Part shown: positions 46,001-51,367 of the stretch, piece after piece
Layout: each line of letters starts with the position of its first letter
Position numbering within the stretch: position 1 is the first letter of the stretch
Assembly (NCBI RefSeq): GCF_003386095.1
Contig: NZ_QREG01000007.1
Location: forward strand, 62,001 to 126,000
DNA from: Marinoscillum furvescens DSM 4134
Lineage (GTDB): Bacteria; Bacteroidota; Bacteroidia; Cytophagales; Cyclobacteriaceae
DNA length: 64,000 bases
Direction: 5' to 3'
Position numbers and translations under genes: made by a program
Notes under the pieces: generated by a model
What the model was told of the DNA's origin: nothing
Seen by the model: only the letters and a program-made list of their open reading frames with translations
The model's database searches: none

Positions 46001-46567
46001 TATATGCAGTCTGCATACCTGGAAAATCAGGGTGACGGTACCTTCACCGTACAGGCGCTTCCACTAGAGGCTCAGGTGGCCCCTGTATATGGCATGCTGC
46101 CAAAAGATGTAGATAGTGATGGTCACCTGGATGTGATGATAGTGGGCAATGATTATGGTACAGAGGTCATGCAGGGGCGATTGGATGCCTTTAAAGGTCT
46201 GGTGCTTAAAGGTGATGGGACAGGGCATTTCGTACCAGTTCCTCTCACCCGATCGGGTTTTTATGTGCCAAAAGACGCCAAAGCACTTGTGGAATTGAGA
46301 GGTGCCAGCGGCAGAGATATACTGGTGGCCAGTCAAAATCAAGGTGAACTAAGGGCGTTTTCGATAGGCGATAGCGCAGGTTTGGTGATTTCCTTACAGC
46401 CCAATGACTTCCAGGTAACTTACCGCGATGCGAACAATCAAAAGGTAAAGAGAGAGGTGTACTACGGTCATACATACCTCTCCCAAAATAGCCGATATGT
46501 AAGGCTTCCAGCTGGCGCCACAGAGGTGATGGTTACCAGCTTTGACGGCAAGTCCAGAAAGCTTTAA
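43025..46567 (+). CDS. CRTAC1-type lipoprotein with FG-GAP/VCBS repeats and ASPIC/UnbV domain (second)
   Basis: 1180 residues, paralogous to its neighbour. Lipobox CLFSC (mature protein starts CEEKHQF), then N-terminal ITEYDSFNILTFEYVYNGGGVALADFTNDGLDD, VCBS loops (DINADGWKD, DYDRDGDLD, DLNQDGWSD, DFDNDGLRD, DLDNDGDLD), the ASPIC/UnbV region with DNPDGLGAKVRITTD and VVWPSGRQQTL at about 520-600, and a second set of repeats (DVNGDGLDD, DADLDGDLD, DYDADGDLD, DFDGDGDAD, DVDSDGHLD). It should sit on the outer membrane like its partner. Tandem duplication with retained length suggests the pair forms a heterodimer or divides substrates (inference). The stop shares the palindrome TTAA with the convergent SDR stop. 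Confidence 0.9.
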   Translation: MRYDTITKSIKLLLVGVCLSCLFSCEEKHQFQLLRPSDTQVFFENTITEYDSFNILTFEYVYNGGGVALADFTNDGLDDVFFTGNMVSNQLYINKGAMEFEDVTAQAGVGAADRWCSGVAVVDINADGWKDIYVCATVKPQSSERKNLLFVNQGIQDGVPVFKEMAEAYGIADTSHTTTAAFFDYDRDGDLDLYLAVNEMDQARIPNVYKKSHTDAKIRVDKLYRNDQTGEGTQPVFTDVSTEAGIIYEGYSLGVNVADLNQDGWSDIYVTNDYLTQDLVYINNQDGTFTNRSKDYLAHTSYSAMGNDVVDINNDARPDIMAVDMLPEDNYRKKTMMMGNNYTNYINNERYGYQYQCVRNTFQVNQGMNPRSGEPVFGDVAFMAGVSSTDWSWAPLVADFDNDGLRDLIITNGFPKDVTDRDFSDYSVEVARFASKKLLLSKIPSVKIKNYAYKNVDGLRFENVTEDWGVRLPSFSNGAAYADLDNDGDLDYVVNNINDPAFIYENKSTERQPENRWLKVTLKGIGDNPDGLGAKVRITTDLGTHYWEQSPYRGYLSSVGFEGVIGLGAASAIRSVEVVWPSGRQQTLTEVLLNQEIVLDESNAANAPASNATGSSALLAPLAEDSFDGYVHIEEDFIDFNVQPLLPHKLSQYGPGLAAGDVNGDGLDDLYVGGSLFEKGVFLLQNEQGQFEQKDLLTGASNEGEELGVLLFDADLDGDLDLYLANGSNEFAAGDTVYQDRLYENVNGEFVHRVNALPEFLWSSGAVRAADYDADGDLDLFVAGRQVPHLYPAPASSYLFKNVSTTERLVFELDGQASELFKEIGMITDALWSDFDGDGDADLVTAGEWMSIQLFQNTDGQLTNVTQAAGLNAFVGWWNSLVAGDFDGDGDMDYLAGNLGLNSINQGSPQHPVTIYAADFDQNGGWDAVPGVYLPGPSGALQEYPYFGRPDMIKQMTRIKDQFAFHAQYAQATLPEMFREGELDSALAYKANYMQSAYLENQGDGTFTVQALPLEAQVAPVYGMLPKDVDSDGHLDVMIVGNDYGTEVMQGRLDAFKGLVLKGDGTGHFVPVPLTRSGFYVPKDAKALVELRGASGRDILVASQNQGELRAFSIGDSAGLVISLQPNDFQVTYRDANNQKVKREVYYGHTYLSQNSRYVRLPAGATEVMVTSFDGKSRKL

Positions 46568-47241
46568 GCCCGATTATACACCTTGAGTACTACGTCCCGT
46601 AGGGGGCTGCCATGCTCAGAAAGCAAATGCGCAATGTTTGCTGCCAGTGCCTCAGGAGTCACCCAATCGCTAAAATTTGCGTCGGGCATGCCTTCCCGGT
46701 TAGGAGGTGTGTCAATGATACTCGGGACTACTAGTGATGCCTGTATATTCTGGTTGTCTGCATCCTCATTGATGATTTCGGCTAGTTTGGCTACTGCCGA
46801 TTTGCTAATGGCATATGGTAGCACAGGTCCGGCACCACCTTCCTGTGCTGGTTTAGCGCCGATAAAGATTAGTTTGCCACCACCTGTTGTATTCATCCAG
46901 TTGATGGCTTGCTGTGCCGTGTGATAGGCCGTAAAATAGTTTAGCTGGAGCATCTGTAGCATGTCCTGGGATGAGGATTCACGGATATTGCCCATCCCAA
47001 AACCACCTACTAGACAAATGACACCATCTAGTCGTTGGTATTTTGACTTTAGCTGATCAAAAAGTGCCGCTGTTGCATTTTCGTCAGTTAGGTCACACGG
47101 AAAAAAATCTACAGCGCTTTCAGGAGCCTGGCTACCAGGGCGGGTGGTCCCTATAACTTGGTAGCCCTGATCGAGCAGTTTCTTACAAACGGCAGTTCCC
47201 AGATTTCCGGTTGCACCGGTTACTAATACATTTTTAGGCAT
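46564..47241 (-). CDS. SDR family oxidoreductase
   Basis: 225 residues, a short SDR. Cofactor motif TGATGNLGTAV (about residues 8-18), LVGGFGMG in place of NNAG, a catalytic YAISKSAV segment with Tyr and Lys, and the PSIIDTPPNR loop after strand 6. Substrate unknown. Single gene, divergent from the alkyltransferase-like gene (start sites about 45 bases apart) and convergent with the CRTAC1 gene, overlapping it by 4 bases. Confidence 0.85.
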   Translation of the reverse strand: MPKNVLVTGATGNLGTAVCKKLLDQGYQVIGTTRPGSQAPESAVDFFPCDLTDENATAALFDQLKSKYQRLDGVICLVGGFGMGNIRESSSQDMLQMLQLNYFTAYHTAQQAINWMNTTGGGKLIFIGAKPAQEGGAGPVLPYAISKSAVAKLAEIINEDADNQNIQASLVVPSIIDTPPNREGMPDANFSDWVTPEALAANIAHLLSEHGSPLRDVVLKVYNRA

Positions 47242-47287
47242 TGTTGCTTTAGTTTTAGGGTTATAACAGGATATTGACCGCTAAGTT

Positions 47288-47632
47288 ATGGAAGATTCTA
47301 AATCCAATTTTTTTAAAGATGTGCATGAGGTGGCACGGTTGATTCCCGCAGGCAGAGTTACTTCATACGGTGCTATTGCTGCTTATCTGGGGGTAAAACG
47401 CAGTGCCAGGATGGTGGGCTGGGCCATGAACCAGGCCCATGGCGATGAGAGCATTCCAGCGCACCGGGTGGTCAATAGGATTGGCGTGCTAAGCGGCAAA
47501 CACAATTTTTTGGGTGGCCCAGAGGTGATGCAGCAGCGACTAGAAGCAGAGGGTGTTCGTGTCCAAAAGGATCAGGTGCAGGATTTCGATCAGGTATTTT
47601 GGGACCCGATGGTGGAGTTGGGGGTGGACTAG
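47288..47632 (+). CDS. Alkyltransferase-like protein (ATL/MGMT family, no active-site cysteine)
   Basis: 114 residues, the C-terminal DNA-binding half of O6-alkylguanine DNA alkyltransferase. It has the HTH (GRVTSYGAIAAYLGVKRSARMVGWAMNQ) with the nucleotide-flipping Arg, but the PCHRV active site reads IPAHRVVN, so the acceptor Cys is Ala and the protein cannot take the alkyl group itself. ATLs flag O6-alkylguanine lesions for nucleotide excision repair. The Ala variant differs from the Trp of the E. coli homologue. It overlaps the convergent toxin gene by 4 bases (CTAG serves both stops). Confidence 0.9.
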   Translation: MEDSKSNFFKDVHEVARLIPAGRVTSYGAIAAYLGVKRSARMVGWAMNQAHGDESIPAHRVVNRIGVLSGKHNFLGGPEVMQQRLEAEGVRVQKDQVQDFDQVFWDPMVELGVD

Positions 47633-47961
47633 TAAGTGAGGATTTTGTTAAGGCTGGTTTTCAGAAAATCAATTTGCTCAGGTTCGATGGTCCCTATTTT
47701 TCGCTTTAATCTCATCTTAGCCAGTGACCGGATGTGAAAAATTAGTGTTTCGCTGGCGGTTGGTAGATTGTTAGTACTGTTGGGTTCTAGTACCAGATTT
47801 CCTTTATAGCCTTTCACACTGGAGGTTAATGGACAGACGATGACTACAGAAAGTAGTTCGTTCATCATATTCCCACTCAGAATAACCACTGGGCGAAAGC
47901 CAGACTGTTCGCTTCCTTTAGTTGGCTCTAAATCTGTGTACCAGATTTCTCCCTGTTTCAT
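47629..47961 (-). CDS. PemK/MazF-type toxin
   Basis: 110 residues of the CcdB/PemK fold: QGEIWYTDLEPTKGSEQSGFRPVVILSGN with the GxRPVVIL block, VVIVCPLTSSVKGYKGNLVL, and ASETLIFHIRSLAKMRL. MazF-like toxins are sequence-specific endoribonucleases that cut mRNA and are held by a cognate antitoxin. The start overlaps the antitoxin stop by 4 bases, the standard order antitoxin-toxin. RNA target not predictable. Confidence 0.88.
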   Translation of the reverse strand: MKQGEIWYTDLEPTKGSEQSGFRPVVILSGNMMNELLSVVIVCPLTSSVKGYKGNLVLEPNSTNNLPTASETLIFHIRSLAKMRLKRKIGTIEPEQIDFLKTSLNKILTY

Positions 47962-48197
47962 TTTGGTAGCTGCTTCACATATTCGGCCATCCCTTCTTCA
48001 GCGATATTCATGATTTCCTCGTCCTGGCCCGCCATTCGGTAAGATTGGATGTACTCAGCTTTATCCAGCTGCTCGAGGTAGATGCTGAGAGCACGTTCGA
48101 TGATCCGATTTTTGGGGAGTCCAAGCTTTTTGGATTTTTGTGCAAGCTGTTCTAGTAGCTCATTGGGGAGTGAACTTGTGAAAGTGGTCATATTCAT
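47958..48197 (-). CDS. RHH-type antitoxin
   Basis: 79 residues. The N-terminal ribbon-helix-helix (MTTFTSSLPNELLEQLAQKSKKLGLPKNRIIERALSIYLEQL) is the DNA-binding dimer domain of MetJ/Arc/CopG-like antitoxins; the acidic C-terminal tail (AGQDEEIMNIAEEGMAEYVKQLPK) probably wraps the toxin. It should repress the pair through the dyad at 48178-48228. Confidence 0.85.
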   Translation of the reverse strand: MNMTTFTSSLPNELLEQLAQKSKKLGLPKNRIIERALSIYLEQLDKAEYIQSYRMAGQDEEIMNIAEEGMAEYVKQLPK

Positions 48198-48228
48198 ATT
48201 TATGTTTTGTAAATATAACTACTTTCAC
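48178..48228. promoter_or_regulatory. Long dyad over the antitoxin start, probable autoregulatory operator
   Basis: GTGAAAGTGGTCATATTC (48178-48195) and AAATATAACTACTTTCAC (48211-48228) are inverse copies matching at 15 of 18 positions, separated by 15 bases. The left arm covers the first codons of the antitoxin and the spacer holds its ATG region. RHH antitoxins usually bind such dyads as dimers of dimers. A hairpin in the leader could also hide the start codon. Confidence 0.6.
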
Positions 48229-48244
48229 TCGTAATTAGTTCTTT

Positions 48245-48262
48245 CTAATCAGAAGCAGTCAC
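48245..48262. repeat. Direct repeat copy 1 (TTCTAATCAGAAGCAGTC)
   Basis: 18 bases identical to the 3' end of the symporter gene at 48727-48744, followed by CAC after one mismatch. On the minus strand it reads LLLIRKN-stop, a degraded copy of the symporter C-terminus LLLIRRKD. It lies just after the small membrane protein gene. Confidence 0.7.
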
Positions 48263-48295
48263 ACGACCAGGGGCTCAACTATGAAGTTAGATTGA

Positions 48296-48655
48296 TTATT
48301 TCTCTAAATTCATATTCTCTAGAATCCCGTGCTTTCTCAATCCATTTTTAGGATTTCTTTTGGCATTGTAGAAGGCTAATTTTATTTGAAGATATGGACC
48401 TAAAATAGCCATAGTAAAGAAAATACTTGCAGAAATACCCAGTGAAAGGGTTAGATTAATCCCAGAGATTGTTCTAAAAACAATTAAAGGGAGTACAAAA
48501 AAACCAATTACAAGAGTTAGTAATACGGGAAGATATAACAGCCTCTTGTACGACAGCCTCAAGGCTTTCTTGAAGTTTTTATTTGTTAGAGGAATCGGGT
48601 CAGCGGTGTAGTAATCTTTATTTTTCCTTACGATGTAGCTATTGATCCGTTTCAT
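48296..48655 (-). CDS. Small membrane protein of unknown function
   Basis: 119 residues. Two or three hydrophobic segments (YLPVLLTLVIGFFVLPLIVF; LTLSLGISASIFFTMAILGPYL) after a basic, tyrosine-rich N-terminus (IVRKNKDYYTADPIPLTNKNFKKALRLSYKR). I do not recognise a family. It is flanked by copies of the 18-bp symporter tail, is AT-richer than its neighbours, and is missing from the ordinary layout implied by the repeats, so it may be an insertion. Confidence 0.55.
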   Translation of the reverse strand: MKRINSYIVRKNKDYYTADPIPLTNKNFKKALRLSYKRLLYLPVLLTLVIGFFVLPLIVFRTISGINLTLSLGISASIFFTMAILGPYLQIKLAFYNAKRNPKNGLRKHGILENMNLEK

Positions 48656-48715
48656 TTCGTATTCTTGTCAAATAAGCGTATGCATTATTTCCAAAAAAAA
48701 CTTTATTAATAAGTG

Positions 48716-50155
48716 TCAGTCCTTTCTTCTAATCAGAAGCAGTCCCACAAACGTGAGCAATCCATTGAGTATGAGGATTTCAAAACCAAATTTATAGCCA
48801 CCAAACCAGGCCTCTGAGTTGATGTTGACGAGGTAGGAAAGAGCCGGTGCTGCCAAACATACCCACGGTACCAAGTGGTCTTTTACGTTGATTTTGGTGA
48901 AAATCCCTAGTGTAAACAGGCCTAGTAGCGGTCCATAGGTGTAACCAGCAGCTATAAATACTGCGGTGATGACACTGCGATCATTGATGGCCTGAAAAAT
49001 GAGTATAACGACAAACAGCACCAGCGAAAACCCCAAGTGAACAAGCTTGCGCAGGTTCTTTTTCCGGTGGTAATTTTTTGGCGAGAAGCCGAGAAAATCC
49101 ACACAAAAGGAAGTGGTAAGTGCTGTAAGTGCTGAGTCTGCACTGGAGTATGCAGCCGCGGTGATGCCCAGCAAAAACACAACAGCTCCTACCGTGGAGA
49201 AGTGGTTGATGGCGAGCTCTGGAAACAGATAATCGGTACGCTCAGGAATGGCAATGCCACTGATTTCGCTGTATTGGAACAGGAGCAACCCCATGCTGAG
49301 GAAGAGGAAATTGACGATAACCAAAATGATGCAAAACCAAAATACATTTTTTTGTGCATCGCCAAGCGTGCGGCAAGTCAGGTTTTTTTGCATCATGTCC
49401 TGATCAAGTCCTGTCATCACAATGGCTATGAAGGCACCAGAAAAGAACTGCTTGTAAAAGTTGTTGCCACTTTGCCAGTCCCAATTGAAGATCTGGCTGC
49501 GTGCGTCACTAAAAAGGGAGGTGGTCATTTCTCCAAAAGACCAGTTGAGTTCGCTTTGGATAAACAAGATGCTTACGATCACCGAAGCAATCATAAACGT
49601 GGTTTGGAGTGTGTCGGTCACCACGATGGTTTTGATCCCACCACGAAAAGTGTATAGCCAGATGAGGATGATGGTGACGAGCACCGCCACCCAAAAGGGT
49701 AGCCCAAAGGCGTCAAAAAAGCTGATTTGTAATACGCCTGCTACCAAAAACAAGCGGAAGGACGAGCCGATAATGCGACTAATCAAGAAGAAAAACGCTC
49801 CTGACTTATAACTCCAAAAGCCAAAGCGCTCTTCCAGGTAAGTGTAGATAGATACCAGATTGAGCTTGTAGTAGAGCGGTAAAAGGACTTTGGCGATTAC
49901 GAAATAACCGACCAAATAGCCCAAGACCACCTGAAAGTAAAAAAAGTTGCTGTTGCCTACTTCGCCAGGTACGGAGATAAACGTAACTCCGGATAACGAA
50001 GCTCCGATCATGCCAAAGGCGACCAGATACCAGGGAGACTGACGGTTGGCGTTGTAAAAATCACCGTCTTGTGCATTGCGAGAAGTAAACCATGAAACAC
50101 CGATTAAGATTAAAAAATAGCCTAGAATAATGCTTCCAACGAGTACGGGGTTCAT
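48716..50155 (-). CDS. Sodium:solute symporter (SSS family)
   Basis: 479 residues with about thirteen membrane helices of the LeuT fold. Characteristic stretches: GYFLILIGVSWFTSRNAQDGDFYNANRQSPWYLVAFGMIGASLSGVTFISVPG at the N-terminus, YTYLEERFG, YTFRGGIKTIVVTDTLQT, GLDQDMMQKNLTCR and AAAYSSADSALTALTTSFCVDFL (sodium site region). It uses the sodium gradient to import a sugar, organic acid or amino acid; the substrate is unknown. Single gene, divergent from clpS. Its 3' end is duplicated at 48245. Confidence 0.92.
   Translation of the reverse strand: MNPVLVGSIILGYFLILIGVSWFTSRNAQDGDFYNANRQSPWYLVAFGMIGASLSGVTFISVPGEVGNSNFFYFQVVLGYLVGYFVIAKVLLPLYYKLNLVSIYTYLEERFGFWSYKSGAFFFLISRIIGSSFRLFLVAGVLQISFFDAFGLPFWVAVLVTIILIWLYTFRGGIKTIVVTDTLQTTFMIASVIVSILFIQSELNWSFGEMTTSLFSDARSQIFNWDWQSGNNFYKQFFSGAFIAIVMTGLDQDMMQKNLTCRTLGDAQKNVFWFCIILVIVNFLFLSMGLLLFQYSEISGIAIPERTDYLFPELAINHFSTVGAVVFLLGITAAAYSSADSALTALTTSFCVDFLGFSPKNYHRKKNLRKLVHLGFSLVLFVVILIFQAINDRSVITAVFIAAGYTYGPLLGLFTLGIFTKINVKDHLVPWVCLAAPALSYLVNINSEAWFGGYKFGFEILILNGLLTFVGLLLIRRKD
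48727..48744. repeat. Direct repeat copy 2 (TTCTAATCAGAAGCAGTC), symporter 3' end
   Basis: The intact copy, within the last codons of the symporter gene (minus strand, LLLIRRKD). It is 482 bases from copy 1, which brackets the small membrane protein gene. Confidence 0.7.
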
Positions 50156-50193
50156 TCGTGCTAAGGGGTTTTGGTTGAAGAATAGCTCTAAAA

Positions 50194-50225
50194 TTGGGGC
50201 AAATTAATCACTTACACTAATTTTG
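50194..50225 (+). promoter_or_regulatory. clpS-recR promoter with near-leaderless start
   Basis: TTG (50194-50196), a 21-base spacer and TAATTTTG (50218-50225, exact TAnnTTTG). The ATG at 50230 is only four bases after the box, so the mRNA probably starts at or next to the start codon. Confidence 0.5.
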
Positions 50226-50229
50226 TGTT

Positions 50230-50520
50230 ATGGTAGACATGGAGTTTGCACCGGACATAGAAGAATTAGTAGATGTAGAGGAGGATCTCGGTCAGGAAGA
50301 TGTCAAAAGTCTTATCGTGCACAATGATGATTTCAACACCTTCGATCATGTGATCAACACACTCATAAAAGTGTGTAAGCATGACGTTCATCAGGCAGAG
50401 CAGTGCACATACATCATTCATTTTAAGGGGAAGTGTGCTGTGAAAAAAGGCAGCTTAAAAGAATTACGCCCGATGAGAGATGGGATTACTGATGCGGGGA
50501 TTTCAGCCACTATCGAATAA
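50230..50520 (+). CDS. clpS: ClpS, adaptor of the ClpAP/ClpCP protease
   Basis: 96 residues. The ClpS core reads [71 protein letters not shown], with the NDDxNTF segment that binds N-degron residues and a conserved His. It delivers N-end-rule substrates to the Clp ATPase. The TAA stop shares a base with the recR ATG (TAATG). Confidence 0.93.
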   Translation: MVDMEFAPDIEELVDVEEDLGQEDVKSLIVHNDDFNTFDHVINTLIKVCKHDVHQAEQCTYIIHFKGKCAVKKGSLKELRPMRDGITDAGISATIE

Positions 50521-51131
50521 TGGAGTATCCCTCTAAGCTGGTAGAACAGGCCGTAGAAGAGATTTCGCGCCTGCCAGGTATCGGTAAGAAAACCGCTCTG
50601 CGGTTGGCCCTGCATCTACTCAAGCAGCCAGAATCACAAACAGCAGCCCTCTCGGAATCATTAAAAGATCTCCGTGAGCAGATCAAGTATTGCCAGACAT
50701 GCCACATCATAGCTGATACTGAAGACTGTACCTGTCAGACACCTTCGCGTGACACCACCGTGATATGTGTAGTGGAAGATACGCCCGACGTGCTGGCCAT
50801 TCGTAATACCGGACAGTACAATGGCCTCTTTCATGTACTAGGTGGTCGCATCTCCCCCATGGACGGCATAGGTCCGGATCAGGTGAAAATAGACTCGCTC
50901 ATAGCGCGTGTAAAGCAATCCGGCAGTGAGGTAAAGGAAGTAATTCTGGCGCTGAGCTCTACGATGGAGGGAGATACTACTGCGTTTTATATCACTAAAA
51001 TGCTCAAAGAAACGGGAGTGAAAGTTTCTACCATAGCGCGTGGTATTCCTGTGGGTGGTGAGCTGGAGTATACCGATGAGCTCACACTGGGTAGGAGTAT
51101 CGCTACACGCACCCTGTTTTCAGCAGATTAG
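50520..51131 (+). CDS. recR: Recombination mediator RecR
   Basis: 203 residues, normal length. N-terminal helix-hairpin-helix ([19 protein letters not shown]), C4 zinc finger ([15 protein letters not shown]), Toprim domain ([40 protein letters not shown], then [18 protein letters not shown]) and the C-terminal [25 protein letters not shown]. It loads RecA with RecF/RecO at gaps. It overlaps clpS by one base and the small convergent gene by four. Confidence 0.96.
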   Translation: MEYPSKLVEQAVEEISRLPGIGKKTALRLALHLLKQPESQTAALSESLKDLREQIKYCQTCHIIADTEDCTCQTPSRDTTVICVVEDTPDVLAIRNTGQYNGLFHVLGGRISPMDGIGPDQVKIDSLIARVKQSGSEVKEVILALSSTMEGDTTAFYITKMLKETGVKVSTIARGIPVGGELEYTDELTLGRSIATRTLFSAD

Positions 51132-51310
51132 TCACGTCTTTTTTTGGTCAGCAGGTTGTAGGACAGTAGCAAGGCTATAGCCAAAGCCAAAATCATAAAA
51201 TACCACCTTGGGTCTCCCTGCTGCCAGGTACGATAAAAATATCCGCCGCTTACGACCATTACGATCGTTACCATCAGATAGCTCAAAGCTTTTAGTGCAT
51301 TCGGATTCAT
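51128..51310 (-). CDS. Small two-helix membrane protein
   Basis: 60 residues: two hydrophobic stretches ([16 protein letters not shown] and [19 protein letters not shown]) around a short WQQGDPR turn, ending in a basic tail (KKRRD). Function unknown. Its size and sequence make it a believable hypothetical gene, and its stop overlaps recR by 4 bases, like other convergent pairs here. Confidence 0.55.
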   Translation of the reverse strand: MNPNALKALSYLMVTIVMVVSGGYFYRTWQQGDPRWYFMILALAIALLLSYNLLTKKRRD

Positions 51311-51367
51311 AGGATGTCAGACTTGCTTCTTCGGTGTAATGTTAGGGGAATTGTGGCTTATGCTCAA

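Noticed and set aside
47629-48744. Mobile element or prophage remnant around the toxin-antitoxin pair
   Set aside because: No transposase, integrase, terminal inverted repeats or tRNA attachment site is visible. Only the 18-bp direct repeat supports a rearrangement.
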